From HGM12998 sp900756495 (lineage in GTDB: Bacteria > Bacillota > Clostridia > Oscillospirales > Oscillospiraceae): 64,000 nt of DNA. The position numbers were made by a program, and so were the translations under genes. Shown piece after piece: positions 24,044-33,153 of this stretch. How positions within the stretch are numbered: position 1 is the first letter of the stretch; every line of letters starts with the position of its first letter. The DNA is taken from positions 5,149 to 69,148 of the forward strand of contig CAUEFI010000016.1 in assembly GCA_958477305.1 (NCBI GenBank), read 5' to 3'. Under the pieces are notes generated by a model, which searched no databases, had not been told where the DNA came from, and was given only the letters and a program-made list of their open reading frames with translations.

Positions 24044-24526
24044 ATGGCTGAGTTTGAGGAAAAGCTGAATACGCTGCTTGGCGATCCGGAGGCCATGGGT
24101 CAGATCCTCTCTATCGCCAAAGCTCTGACCGGCGAGGGGGAGAAAGCTCCGGAATCCCAGGGACCTCCTCCGCCCCCCGCAGAAGAGGGCGGCAGCTCCC
24201 CCGCCGGGCCCGCCGCCCCGGCTCAGACCGATTGGAGCGGCCTACTGGGCCTCTTGGGCGGACTGACCGGAGGCGGAGAGGGAACGGAGAGTCCGCTCTC
24301 CGCCCTGGGAAATCTGGACCCCAGGCTCATCCAGACCGCTGTCACCCTCTTTGGCGAATACAGCGCTACCGACGATCGAAAGGTGGCCCTTCTCCGCGCG
24401 CTGAAGCCCTTCCTCAAGGAAGAGCGCTATGCCAAGGTAGATAAGGCCATTCAAATCGCCAAGCTGTCCCGTGTCATTCGGGTGGCTTTCCAGCTCTTCA
24501 AGGAAAGGGGCGAGGGGGATGTATAA
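24044..24526 (+). CDS. Unknown protein with Pro/Gly/Ala-rich linker
   Basis: 160 residues: an N-terminal helical segment (MAEFEEKLNTLLGDPEAMGQ, IAKALTG), a disordered Pro-rich linker (about 43-68), a Gly/Leu-rich LLGLLGGLTGGG segment, and a helical C-terminus (ALKPFLKEERYAKVDKAIQIAKLSR). The opening 'LLGDPEAM' motif echoes 'LMKDPKAAGLL' of the preceding protein, so the two may be distantly related. No known domain. GGAGG lies before the ATG. Confidence 0.6.
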   Translation: MAEFEEKLNTLLGDPEAMGQILSIAKALTGEGEKAPESQGPPPPPAEEGGSSPAGPAAPAQTDWSGLLGLLGGLTGGGEGTESPLSALGNLDPRLIQTAVTLFGEYSATDDRKVALLRALKPFLKEERYAKVDKAIQIAKLSRVIRVAFQLFKERGEGDV

Positions 24527-24833
24527 CCGCTATATCCCGTCGGGGACCTCCTATACCCGCATCCTTGAAGAGGATGCGGCTCCCTTCCGCCCATCGGAGC
24601 GGGAGCCCGGTCCGCCGCCCCGGGAGCCGCAGGGCGAACCGCTTCAGCCGGAACCGGAGTCCGCAGAAAAGAAGAAGGGCGGCCTGGCCGGACTGCTCAA
24701 GGGGCTCAAGCTGGACGGCCTGGATACCGGTGATATCCTGCTTCTGCTCATCCTCCTGTTCCTTTTCCTGGAGGGGGACGACATGGAGCTTATCATCACA
24801 CTGGGCCTGCTCCTGCTGCTGGGGCTGGATTAG
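24519..24833 (+). CDS. Unknown protein with hydrophobic C-terminus, ended by a MITE
   Basis: 104 residues that overlap the previous gene by 8 bp. An acidic, Pro-rich N-terminal half leads to KKGGLAGLLKGLKLDGL and a C-terminal pair of hydrophobic segments (LLLLILLFLFLEGDD, LIITLGLLLLLGLD) that should sit in the membrane. The TAG stop codon is made by the first three bases of the MITE at 24831, so the original C-terminus may have been longer. Function unknown; a complex with the two preceding proteins is plausible. Confidence 0.6.
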   Translation: MYNRYIPSGTSYTRILEEDAAPFRPSEREPGPPPREPQGEPLQPEPESAEKKKGGLAGLLKGLKLDGLDTGDILLLLILLFLFLEGDDMELIITLGLLLLLGLD

Positions 24834-24995
24834 GCCTTGTATGAAAAAAGTCAAAACGCCCAAACGGCGGATCATTTTCTGCCATACAGCGTAAAAAATT
24901 CTTGAAATACACAACGTATTCCTGCGAATTTTTGCCTTGTCTGGCGGAAAAATCTCTCGCCGTTGGACATTCCGCCATTTTTCAAACAAGGCCTA
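24831..24995. mobile_element. MITE copy 1 (165 bp, TA-flanked)
   Basis: Ends TAGGCCTTG and CAAGGCCTA are inverted repeats, and the flanking TA suggests an IS630/mariner-type target. The interior is about 90% identical by eye to 36713-36873 and to the reverse of 39366-39530. No transposase is encoded, so it is non-autonomous. Confidence 0.85.
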
Positions 24996-25008
24996 GGCCC
25001 TGCATTCC

Positions 25009-25061
25009 CGCCTGCCCGACCGCCCTTTCAGCAGTGCTCCGGGCGGTTGGGCAGGCGAAAA
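25009..25061. terminator. Terminator between the MITE and the next gene
   Basis: A 17-bp stem with one wobble (25009-25025 with 25041-25057), lying between convergent transcription units. Confidence 0.65.
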
Positions 25062-25077
25062 AGCGGCGCGTGGTTAT

Positions 25078-25845
25078 TTATTGGACAACGGTGTGCAGCA
25101 CCGTTCCATCGGGCAGCTCGTAGCGGGTATCCGGCGGGACGGGCCGTTCTACGGTATAAGCGCTCATGGATGAGAGCAGCGTCTCTCCCTCCAGCGTTTC
25201 GGCGGACACCAGAAGGCCGCTCTCCACAGAGATCCAGTAGCGATCCCGGTAGCCCAGCTCGTTCTCGGCCACCTCCACATAGACGCAGGACAGGCCCCCC
25301 CGCTCCTCATACCCGGCGGCGGTAATGGTCTTCTTATCCAAATCCAGTACATCCTCATAGGTAGGAATCCGCTGTCCCTCCAGATCGGCCGATCGCTCGT
25401 CGGCCGGAGCGGAGGCCGCCTCCTGGTCTCCGTCGTACCACCACCAAACCGTCTCACCGCCCACAATCGAGGTGCGCACCGTCCCGCTGCTCCAGACAGC
25501 CTCCGTCCGGGTCCAGCCGTAGTCCACCCAGACTCTGGCGGTGGTCACGCCGCTTCCTCCCTCCCAGAAGTCCTCCAGAGTGACCTCCCGGTAATAGCTG
25601 TCCGGCCGGGTTAAGGTGGCTATTACGTTCTGCACGGTATCCGGGGTCACCTCCACCCGCACCAGCCCGGTGCCATCTGCGTTCTCTCCCGGCCCTTCTC
25701 CCGGCCCGTTGGCCCCGGACAGGGTGGGCAGAACAATGGGGTCCAGATCGGTGGAGAACAGGTTCAGTCCAAAGCTGGCCAGCACCGCAACCCCGATCAC
25801 GGCAGCGATGAGGACCACCAGAATATTGCGCTTGTTGTTCTCCAC
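25078..25845 (-). CDS. Membrane-anchored lipoprotein-carrier-like protein, unknown
   Basis: About 255 residues: an N-terminal TM anchor (NILVVLIAAVIGVAVLASFGL), a Gly/Pro linker, then a beta-rich extracellular domain (about 70-255) with repeated strands (YYREVTLEDFW, TRTEAVWSSGTVRTSIVGGE, LGYRDRYWISVESGLLVSAETL). The pattern resembles LolA/RseB-type half-barrels that bind lipid or peptide, but this is fold-level guesswork. Start: GTG 25845 has GGAGGTG 9 nt upstream; a GTG four codons earlier would lack spacing. It lies 48 bp after wecB and is probably cotranscribed with it. Confidence 0.6.
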   Translation of the reverse strand: MENNKRNILVVLIAAVIGVAVLASFGLNLFSTDLDPIVLPTLSGANGPGEGPGENADGTGLVRVEVTPDTVQNVIATLTRPDSYYREVTLEDFWEGGSGVTTARVWVDYGWTRTEAVWSSGTVRTSIVGGETVWWWYDGDQEAASAPADERSADLEGQRIPTYEDVLDLDKKTITAAGYEERGGLSCVYVEVAENELGYRDRYWISVESGLLVSAETLEGETLLSSMSAYTVERPVPPDTRYELPDGTVLHTVVQ

Positions 25846-25893
25846 AGGACGCTTCACCTCCAGGCGGCCGCCCGCCGCCCCACTCCGAACTCG

Positions 25894-27039
25894 CTACGCC
25901 CCGAAGGGCTCCGGCGGCTGTGCTCTCATATCAAACTTCCACTCGATGGCGTCCACAATCCGGCGGCAGGCGCAGCCGTCCCCATAGGGGTTGACAGCGC
26001 GGGCCATTTCCGCATAGGCCGCCGGATGCTCCAGCAGTTCGGCGCCCATACGGAATACCGCCTCCTCCTCTGTTCCAGCAATCCTGACCGTGCCCGCAGT
26101 CACCGCCTCAGGCCGCTCAGTCTCCCGGCGCAGGACAAGCACAGGCTTGCCCAGGGCGGGCGCCTCCTCCTGGAGCCCGCCCGAGTCGGTCATCACAAAC
26201 GAGCAGCGGGCCATGAGGTTGTGCATCTCCTCCACATCCAGCGGATCGATCAGGTGAATGCGCGGATGCCCGGACAGATACTGGCTCGCCGCCTCCCGCA
26301 CCACGGGTGAGAGATGGACCGGGTACACCAGCTCGGCCTCGGAGTGGGTCTCCACCAGCCGGCGCAGGGCGTTCATAATCTGGACCATCGGCGCGCCGTA
26401 GTTCTCCCTCCGGTGGCAGGTAACCAGAATCACTTTTTTCCCATCATAATCCAGCTCGTTCAGGAGGGGCAGGGAAAAGCAAAAGTTTTCGGTCACCGTA
26501 GTCTTCAGCGCGTCGATCACCGTGTTGCCTGTCACGAAAACTCCCTCGGTGATCCCTTCTGCCGCAAGGTTCCTGCGGTTGAGCTCCGTTGGGCAGAAGT
26601 GGAGCGCGGCAATATCGCTCACCAGCGTGCGGTTGATCTCCTCCGGGAAGGGAGAGTACTTGTCCCAGGTCCGCAGCCCGGCCTCCACATGTCCCACGGG
26701 AATCTGCTGGTAAAAGGCGGCCAGCGCCCCGGAAAAGGTGGTGGAGGTATCCCCGTGGACCAGCACCAAGTCGGGCCGCGCCTTCTGCAGCACGTCCTCC
26801 ATGCCCAGCAGGCACTTGGTCGTAATGGTGGACAGGGTCTGGCGTGGCTCCATGATATTCAGATCAAAATCAGGCGTGATGCCAAAGATGGAGAGTACAG
26901 AATCCAGCATTTCTCTGTGCTGGGCGGTGACGCAGCACAAACTCTCCACGCCGCTTCGACCCTCCAGTTCCCTGACCAGAGGAGCCATTTTGATGGCCTC
27001 CGGACGGGTTCCGAAAATGGTCATGACACGGATACTCAC
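25894..27039 (-). CDS. wecB: UDP-N-acetylglucosamine 2-epimerase (non-hydrolysing)
   Basis: Makes UDP-ManNAc from UDP-GlcNAc for cell-wall polymers. 381 residues, GT-B fold: VMTIFGTRPEAIKMAPLV at the N-terminus, VHGDTSTTFSGALAA, VEAGLRTWDKYSPFPEE, TCHRRENYG and MTDSGGLQEEAPALGKP. The GTG start overlaps the stop of the tagO-like gene (GTGA), so the two are coupled. Together they point to ManNAc-containing teichoic-acid-like linkage units. Confidence 0.93.
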   Translation of the reverse strand: MSIRVMTIFGTRPEAIKMAPLVRELEGRSGVESLCCVTAQHREMLDSVLSIFGITPDFDLNIMEPRQTLSTITTKCLLGMEDVLQKARPDLVLVHGDTSTTFSGALAAFYQQIPVGHVEAGLRTWDKYSPFPEEINRTLVSDIAALHFCPTELNRRNLAAEGITEGVFVTGNTVIDALKTTVTENFCFSLPLLNELDYDGKKVILVTCHRRENYGAPMVQIMNALRRLVETHSEAELVYPVHLSPVVREAASQYLSGHPRIHLIDPLDVEEMHNLMARCSFVMTDSGGLQEEAPALGKPVLVLRRETERPEAVTAGTVRIAGTEEEAVFRMGAELLEHPAAYAEMARAVNPYGDGCACRRIVDAIEWKFDMRAQPPEPFGA

Positions 27040-28157
27040 GGCTTTTCCTCCCCTTCTCCGCCCTTCTCCCCGGGCTCGTCCTCCGGCGCTTCGCCGCTTC
27101 GTTTTCCATTCCGGCGCCCGGTGTTGCCGGTGTAGATCAGGGCGGCCAGCGCCCCGGCGAAGCAGAGGGCCAGCAGCAGGATCATCGCCTTGATGGGGCC
27201 GCTGGTGGTGAGCACCACGGCGGACAGGCCCAGAATCGCGCTGATGACATAGAGCACGGCCACCGCCTGCTTCTGATTAAAGCCCATGTCAATGAGCCGG
27301 TGGTGGACGTGGCTGCGGTCGGCCTGCATGGGGCTCTGTCCGTGGGCAATGCGGCGGATAAACGCAAAGCAGGTGTCGAAAATCGGCAGGCCCAGCATAA
27401 GAAAAGGTACTGCAAAGGAGATGATGGTATAGAATTTAAAGAGTCCCTGAATGGAAACCACCGCCAGAATATAGCCCAGGAAGGTGGATCCGGTGTCCCC
27501 CATAAATATTTTGGCCGGATTCAGGTTGTAGGGCAGAAATCCCAGGCATCCCCCGGCCAGGGCCGCCATCAGGATGGCCACCGGCGCGTCGGCCACCAGG
27601 AGTGAAATGACCAGCAGCGTCATGGAGCTGATGGTGGACACGCCGCACGCAAGGCCATCCAGTCCGTCAATGAGGTTGACGGCGTTGGTGATGGCCACAA
27701 TCCAGATGACGGTGGCCGGAATGGACAGCCAGCCCAGATTCCAATAGGGGTCGGCGGAGAAGATATTGGGGTTGGAGAATGTCTGAATCACATTACCGGA
27801 AAAGGCGGCCACCAGGGCTGCCACAATCTGTACCACCAGCTTAAGCTTGGCAGACAGGGCGTAGATATCGTCAAAAATCCCCAGTACCACAATGATGACC
27901 GCGCCTAACAGCATACCCCGAATCTGGCCGGTCAGCTCCACAAACAGCAGCACGGAGAGCAAAAACCCCAGGAAAATTGCCAAGCCTCCCATCCGCGGAA
28001 TGGGGTGATTATGCATCCGGCGGGCGTCCTTGGGCACATCCACCGCCCCCACTCGCTGGGCCAGAGATTTTACCACCGGCGTAGCCACAAGGGCCACCAG
28101 GAAAGCCGCAACTAGGGCCGCCGCCACAATGCCGATGAGCTGCAATTCTATTTTCAT
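27036..28157 (-). CDS. tagO: Undecaprenyl-phosphate GlcNAc-1-phosphate transferase (TagO/WecA-like)
   Basis: Membrane enzyme that starts lipid-linked glycopolymer synthesis by moving GlcNAc-1-P to undecaprenyl phosphate. 373 residues, about 11 TM segments. Family motifs: DVPKDARRMHNHPIPRMGG, GIFDDIYAL, NAVNLIDGLDGLACG, FMGDTGSTFLGY and the His-rich loop SHVHHRLIDMG. A charged tail (EAPEDEPGEKGGEGEEKP) is unusual but probably harmless. Confidence 0.93.
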   Translation of the reverse strand: MKIELQLIGIVAAALVAAFLVALVATPVVKSLAQRVGAVDVPKDARRMHNHPIPRMGGLAIFLGFLLSVLLFVELTGQIRGMLLGAVIIVVLGIFDDIYALSAKLKLVVQIVAALVAAFSGNVIQTFSNPNIFSADPYWNLGWLSIPATVIWIVAITNAVNLIDGLDGLACGVSTISSMTLLVISLLVADAPVAILMAALAGGCLGFLPYNLNPAKIFMGDTGSTFLGYILAVVSIQGLFKFYTIISFAVPFLMLGLPIFDTCFAFIRRIAHGQSPMQADRSHVHHRLIDMGFNQKQAVAVLYVISAILGLSAVVLTTSGPIKAMILLLALCFAGALAALIYTGNTGRRNGKRSGEAPEDEPGEKGGEGEEKP

Positions 28158-28193
28158 TGGTGTGAAACGCTCCTTTTATCGGTACAGGCGGTG

Positions 28194-29195
28194 TTAACGG
28201 GGCAGAAAGCCCACCTTTTTGTAGACCTTGCGCAAAGTCTTGTTGGCAATCACGCCGGCCCGCTCCGCGCCGGCGCGGTAGACGCCCTCCAGATATGCCT
28301 TGTCGGAGAGCAGCCGTTCGGTCTCCTCCCGGATGGGACGCAGGATCTCCACCACGGCCTCCCCTACCACGGGCTTAAAAGCGCCGTAGCCCTTGCCGTC
28401 AAACTCCCGCTCAATCGCGTCAAAGCTCTTCCCGGTCACGGCGGAGTAAATGCTCATCAGGTTGGCCACGCCGGGCTTGTTCTGCGGGTCATAGCGCACA
28501 CAGCGCTCGGTGTCGCTGTCCGTAACGGCCCGCTTGAACTTGCGCATAATGTCCTCCGGCTTCTCCAACAGGAATACGCAGCCCTCTGGCCCGGATTTGC
28601 TCATCTTGCTCTCCGGAGCGTTCAGGCTCATGACCCGGGCGCCCGTCTTTGGAATATAGGGCGCAGGCATCTTGAACACATCGCCGTAGATGTGGTTGAA
28701 GCGGTTGGCCACGTCCCGGCAGATCTCCACGTGCTGCTTCTGGTCTTCACCCACAGGCACATAGTCGGGCTGATAGAGCAGAATGTCCGCCGCCATAAGG
28801 CAGGGATAGGTAAACAGGCCGGCGTTGATATTGTCCGCGTTCTTGGCGGACTTATCCTTGAACTGCGTCATGCGGGAGAGCTCTCCGAACATGGTGTAGC
28901 AGTCCAGCACCCAGCCCAGCTCCGCGTGGGCGGGCACATGGCTCTGGACAAAAATCGTATTCTTCTCCGGATCCAGGCCGCAGGCGATATAGGTCGCGAT
29001 CTGGGTCAGCGTGCGCCGGCGCAGGTCGGCGGGATTCTGGCGCACGGTGATGGTATGCAGGTCAGCCATGAACCAATAACATTCAAACTGGTCGGACAGC
29101 TCTGCCCAATTCTTGATGGCCCCCAGGTAATTGCCCAGATGGAGCTCGCCGCTGGGCTGGATGCCGGAGAGCAGAACCTTTTTTTCGTTTTCCAT
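28194..29195 (-). CDS. trpS: Tryptophanyl-tRNA synthetase
   Basis: Class I synthetase charging tRNA-Trp. 333 residues, usual length. HIGH-type motif SGIQPSGELHLGNYLGA near the N-terminus and KMSKSG (SKMSKSGPEG) are present. Start ATG 29195 with GAGGTG 11 nt upstream; a longer frame upstream is unsupported. Divergent from gltX; no T-box leader was found in the short intergenic region. Confidence 0.96.
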   Translation of the reverse strand: MENEKKVLLSGIQPSGELHLGNYLGAIKNWAELSDQFECYWFMADLHTITVRQNPADLRRRTLTQIATYIACGLDPEKNTIFVQSHVPAHAELGWVLDCYTMFGELSRMTQFKDKSAKNADNINAGLFTYPCLMAADILLYQPDYVPVGEDQKQHVEICRDVANRFNHIYGDVFKMPAPYIPKTGARVMSLNAPESKMSKSGPEGCVFLLEKPEDIMRKFKRAVTDSDTERCVRYDPQNKPGVANLMSIYSAVTGKSFDAIEREFDGKGYGAFKPVVGEAVVEILRPIREETERLLSDKAYLEGVYRAGAERAGVIANKTLRKVYKKVGFLPR

Positions 29196-29341
29196 TGTTA
29201 AAACGCACCTCTTAACCAGTGATTTTCTCGGGTGGACATAAAATCCCATGTTGAATTATCATACCATATCCAAAGTCCCTTGACAATCCTAACCTAAAAA
29301 AATAGAATAGGAGGACAGACGTTAAAAAAGGGGTTTTTCCT

Positions 29342-30832
29342 ATGGATATGAAATGGTTTGACGAGATGGAGGCACGTATCCCCCGCGGCGAAGTCCGCAC
29401 ACGGTTCGCCCCCTCCCCCACCGGCTACATGCATGTGGGCAACCTGCGCACCGCCCTGTATACCTGGCTCATTGCACGGCATGCCGGAGGCAAGTTTATT
29501 CTGCGCATTGAGGACACCGATCAGGGCCGTCTGGTGGAGGGAGCGGTGGAGGTCATCTATGCCACCCTGCGCAAGTGCGGCCTCACCTGGGACGAAGGGC
29601 CCGATGTGGGCGGGGACGTGGGGCCCTATATCCAGACCGAGCGCCGGAATCTCTACGGCAGATATGCCGATCTGCTTGTAGAACGCGGCTACGCCTACCG
29701 CTGCTTCTGCGATAAGGAGCGGCTGGAGTCCCTCCACGGCGAAAACGGCCTGGGCGGGTACGACGGGCACTGCCGGGAACTCCCTCAATCGGAGATAGAC
29801 GAAAAACTGGCGGCCGGGGTTCCCTATGTCATCCGGCAGAAGATCCCCCGGGAGGGAACCACTACCTTCTCCGACGCTGTCTTTGGGAACATCACCGTGG
29901 AGAACGCCACCCTGGACGACCAGGTGCTGATGAAGTCGGACGGGCTGCCCACCTATAACTTCGCCAACGTGGTGGACGACCACCTCATGGGCATCACCCA
30001 CGTGGTACGGGGCTCCGAGTACCTCTCCTCCGCTCCCAAGTACAACCTGCTCTACCAGGCCTTCGGCTGGGATGTCCCCACCTATATTCACTGCTCCCCC
30101 GTCATGCGGGACCAGCACAACAAGATGTCCAAGCGCCACGGAGATCCCTCCTATGAGGATCTGCTCTCCATGGGCTTTCTCTCTGAGGCGGTGGTAAACT
30201 ACGTCACACTGCTGGGCTGGTCCCCCAAGGGCGCGGACAGCGAGCGGGAGTTCTTTACTTTGGACGAGCTGGCCGGAACATTCGACATCGGCGGCATCTC
30301 CAAGTCCCCCGCCATCTTCGACATCGAGAAGCTCAAATATTTCAACGCCAACTACCTGCGCGCCCTCTCCCCCGAGGACTTTTACGCCGGGGCCGAGCCC
30401 TATCTGAGGGAGGCTGTCAAGACCCCCGGCATCGACCTGAAGCTCATCGCCCCCCTGGTGCAGCCCCGGTGCGACACCTGGCTGGACATCGCCCCCCAGG
30501 TGGACTTTTTCGACGCGCTGCCCGAATACTCCAACGAGCTCTATTGCCACAAGAAGATGAAGACCAATGAGGCGAACTCTCTTGAGGCTCTTCAGGCGGT
30601 CCTTCCCGTGCTGGAAGCGCTCCCGGAGTGGACCAATGAGTCTATTCACGACGCCCTCATCGGCCTGGCCCAGCGGCTGGAGCTGAAAAACGGCCGCATC
30701 ATGTGGCCGGTGCGCACCGCTCTCTCCGGTAAAGCGGTCACTCCCGGCGGCGCGGTGGAGATCTGTCATATTCTCGGCAGGGACGAGGCCCTGCGGCGGA
30801 TCCGCAGAGGCATCGAACAGCTGGGCGGCTAG
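29342..30832 (+). CDS. gltX: Glutamyl-tRNA synthetase
   Basis: Class I synthetase, 496 residues. HIGH-type motif TRFAPSPTGYMHVGNLRTA, the KMSKR loop NKMSKRHGD, and a helical C-terminal anticodon-binding domain. Whether it is discriminating or charges tRNA-Gln as well cannot be told here. AAGGGG 8 nt before the ATG. Confidence 0.96.
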   Translation: MDMKWFDEMEARIPRGEVRTRFAPSPTGYMHVGNLRTALYTWLIARHAGGKFILRIEDTDQGRLVEGAVEVIYATLRKCGLTWDEGPDVGGDVGPYIQTERRNLYGRYADLLVERGYAYRCFCDKERLESLHGENGLGGYDGHCRELPQSEIDEKLAAGVPYVIRQKIPREGTTTFSDAVFGNITVENATLDDQVLMKSDGLPTYNFANVVDDHLMGITHVVRGSEYLSSAPKYNLLYQAFGWDVPTYIHCSPVMRDQHNKMSKRHGDPSYEDLLSMGFLSEAVVNYVTLLGWSPKGADSEREFFTLDELAGTFDIGGISKSPAIFDIEKLKYFNANYLRALSPEDFYAGAEPYLREAVKTPGIDLKLIAPLVQPRCDTWLDIAPQVDFFDALPEYSNELYCHKKMKTNEANSLEALQAVLPVLEALPEWTNESIHDALIGLAQRLELKNGRIMWPVRTALSGKAVTPGGAVEICHILGRDEALRRIRRGIEQLGG

Positions 30833-30972
30833 GAGATACGGGCCGGCCGCCATGTGCCCGCTGTATTCTTTCGGTCCACATACGCTCCGGGCGCGCCGCC
30901 GTCTCCGACCCCCGGCGCGGCGGAACGTATGCTATGCGTTATCCTTCATTGACTGAAATCTGGAGTGCGGAT

Positions 30973-31326
30973 ATGAAAAAATGGTATGACGAGGAATATG
31001 AATTTCAGATCGAGGTGACAGGTTTCCTGCGCGGCAGCTGCACAGAGCGCTATTGCCGAAACGGCGAGGAAATCGGCGATACGTATACCTGTACCTATGG
31101 CTGCCCTGTCAATCCAGACGGGCAGGGGATTTGCTCCAAGGTAATGATGGTGCTGTTCCCAATTATGGAGGCTGTCAGAAGCGGTGGAGATCTGGAGAAC
31201 ATCGGTGGCAGCGGGAAATACTGCAAGGATGTTGTGTGCCCGGACGGCTGCGTGATCTTCAGGCTGACGGCAAAGAAACTTGGAAATGAAAATTTTTATA
31301 AAGGGAAATTCTTTGACCCCATTTGA
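30973..31326 (+). CDS. TIGR04076 family protein
   Basis: A 117-residue Cys-rich small protein with the TIGR04076 pattern: an N-terminal FQIEVTGFLRG strand, several cysteines (SCTERYC, CTYGCPVNPDGQGIC), and the CPDGCVIFRLTAKKL end. Function unknown; often found in anaerobes. ATG 30973 (GGAG upstream) is preferred over an in-frame ATG 13 codons earlier. GC content is lower than in gltX, and the gene ends in a strong terminator. About 140 bp before it contain only a GC-rich imperfect hairpin. Confidence 0.78.
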   Translation: MKKWYDEEYEFQIEVTGFLRGSCTERYCRNGEEIGDTYTCTYGCPVNPDGQGICSKVMMVLFPIMEAVRSGGDLENIGGSGKYCKDVVCPDGCVIFRLTAKKLGNENFYKGKFFDPI

Positions 31327-31388
31327 CAGATGACGCACGAACCATAGAGGCACGCCCAGCTACGTTCCCTCCAGTTGAAATATGGACC

Positions 31389-31439
31389 AGCAAAGGTCTC
31401 CGCCCTCCACGGCCTGTATGGAGGGCGGAGACCTTTGCT
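31389..31439. terminator. Perfect 21-bp terminator hairpin
   Basis: Arms 31389-31409 and 31419-31439, loop 9 nt, between the convergent TIGR04076 and sufE genes. Confidence 0.8.
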
Positions 31440-31474
31440 GATCCACGTTTCCAAGATAACGTCAGAAGGACACT

Positions 31475-31924
31475 CTACTTAAGGAATGAAAGTTCTGTTT
31501 GCCGGGTCTGGGCAAATGCCCGGATGCGCCCAAGTAGTCGTCTAATATTCTGTGTGCGATCTACGGAGAGCTGTGCGGAGAGACCGGTCCGGTCCAGAAA
31601 ATCGAGATCGGCCGCCAAAATTTCGGCTGGACTGCGGCGGTCTAAAAGGGCCACAATGATGCCCACTATCCCCTTGACGATCAGTGCTTCGCTGTCCGCA
31701 CGCAGCCGGACCATCCCATCGCACTCCTCCATGACCAGCCAGAGCCTCGTTTGACAGTCAGTCACCATGTTGCACTCCGTCCGCTCTCCTTCCCGCAGCG
31801 GCTCCATATCGGCGGTCAGCTCCAACAGGCAGTCGTACTGGAGCATCCAATCGCCAATCTGGTTGAATGTCTCCACGAACTCGTCCTGTTCCTCCTGAAT
31901 TGTGGGGCGGGATTCTTCTCTCAT
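31475..31924 (-). CDS. sufE: SufE-like sulfur acceptor
   Basis: A 149-residue SufE protein that takes persulfide sulfur from the desulfurase. The active-site Cys is C57 in NMVTDCQTRLWL, matching the NxVxGCQS motif of the family. Start ATG overlaps the desulfurase stop as ATGA. Last gene of an overlapping set, which is unusual because the scaffold genes sufBCD are not adjacent. Confidence 0.88.
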   Translation of the reverse strand: MREESRPTIQEEQDEFVETFNQIGDWMLQYDCLLELTADMEPLREGERTECNMVTDCQTRLWLVMEECDGMVRLRADSEALIVKGIVGIIVALLDRRSPAEILAADLDFLDRTGLSAQLSVDRTQNIRRLLGRIRAFAQTRQTELSFLK

Positions 31925-33153
31925 AATCCCGCCGCCCTTCTCAGACGCGGAATGACCTGTGCCAGTCGCTCTGCAAAGAAATCAAGCTCCTCCTCCGTGT
32001 TGTAAAACGCCGGGGAGACGCGGGCTGCGGCTGTAACATCAAAGGCGTCCAGCAACGGGCCGGCACAGAGACTCCCGGACCGCAACGCAATGCCGTCCTT
32101 GTCCAGAAAGGCCGCTAAATCGTAGGGGTGTACCCCGTCCACGACAAAGGAGATTGCCCCTGCCCGATGGGCAGGACGCCCCAGAATACGGACGTGATCC
32201 GTCCCGGCCAGGTGCCGCCGGGCCGCGTCCAGGAGCAGGCGCTCTCGCTCATACACCACGGGCAGCCCAATTTCATCAAGATAGTTGATGGCGGCTCCCA
32301 GCGCAACGGCGCCGCTGTAGTTGGGCGTCCCAGCCTCCAGGCAGTGGGGTGCGGAAGCAAAGGTCGTCTTTTCCCAGGTGACCCGCTCCACCATGCCCCC
32401 ACCAAAGCGGACAGGCCGCAGCTCTTCCAGGCGGTCCGCCCGGCAGTAGAGGGCCCCAATCCCGGTAGGCGCCAGCAGCTTGTGACCTGAAAAACACAGA
32501 AAGTCGCAGTTCAGGCGCTCCACATGGATGGGAAAGTGCCGCACCCCCTGGGCCGCGTCCACCAGCACCGGGATCTCCCTTTCATGGGCGGCTGTAATGA
32601 TCTCGTCCAGAGGCGTCACCGTGCCAGTGACATTGGAGACCTGTGTGATAGCCACCATTCTGGTGCGCGTGCCCAAGAGCTGGCGGAACGCTCCCATGTC
32701 CAGCTCTCCCTGCGGCGCCGGAGCCATGCGGAGTATCGCCCCCCGCGCCTGGCAGAGCTGCTGCCAGGGGACCAGATTGGCATGGTGCTCCAACTGAGAG
32801 ACCAGCACCTCATCCCCCGGCTGAAGCCGGGGGGCGAGGTAGCTGTCGGCCACCAAATTGATGGCCTCCGTGGCGCCGGAAGTAAAGACAATCTGCTCCG
32901 AGGATGGGCTGCCCAGAAACCGCGCCACCTTCTCGCGCGCCTCCTCCAAGCCCCGTGTGGACTGTTCGCTGAGGAAATGGATCCCCCGGTGTACGTTTCC
33001 ATTTTGGTGGGTGTAGTGTTCAGTGATGGCCTCAAGCACCGGGCGCGGCAACTGAGTGGTGGCCGCGTTGTCCAGATAGACCAGGGGTTTGCCATAAATC
33101 CGCTCCGACAGGATGGGAAATTCAGCCCGTCTCTCCCGCACCCACTGTTCCAT
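31921..33153 (-). CDS. sufS: SufS-type (group II) cysteine desulfurase
   Basis: PLP enzyme releasing sulfur from cysteine as a persulfide. 410 residues. PLP-lysine in CFSGHKLLAPTGIGALYCR; catalytic Cys in RSGSLCAGPLL, corresponding to the SufS RTGHHCAQP loop. RBS GGGGGAG 5 nt before the ATG, which lies 32 bp inside the upstream gene. It is the third of four overlapping genes behind a DASS transporter, so it may serve organosulfur use rather than, or as well as, Fe-S assembly. Confidence 0.9.
   Translation of the reverse strand: MEQWVRERRAEFPILSERIYGKPLVYLDNAATTQLPRPVLEAITEHYTHQNGNVHRGIHFLSEQSTRGLEEAREKVARFLGSPSSEQIVFTSGATEAINLVADSYLAPRLQPGDEVLVSQLEHHANLVPWQQLCQARGAILRMAPAPQGELDMGAFRQLLGTRTRMVAITQVSNVTGTVTPLDEIITAAHEREIPVLVDAAQGVRHFPIHVERLNCDFLCFSGHKLLAPTGIGALYCRADRLEELRPVRFGGGMVERVTWEKTTFASAPHCLEAGTPNYSGAVALGAAINYLDEIGLPVVYERERLLLDAARRHLAGTDHVRILGRPAHRAGAISFVVDGVHPYDLAAFLDKDGIALRSGSLCAGPLLDAFDVTAAARVSPAFYNTEEELDFFAERLAQVIPRLRRAAGL

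Noticed and set aside
24498..24989. ORF sharing a peptide with 39372-39557
   Set aside because: The shared protein segment comes from translation of the MITE sequence in two copies. It is not a conserved gene.
29196..29341. T-box leader for trpS or gltX
   Set aside because: The region is too short and lacks the T-box sequence and an antiterminator.
29294..30853. 519-codon open frame on the minus strand
   Set aside because: Antisense to gltX, which has all synthetase motifs. The reverse frame has no family features.
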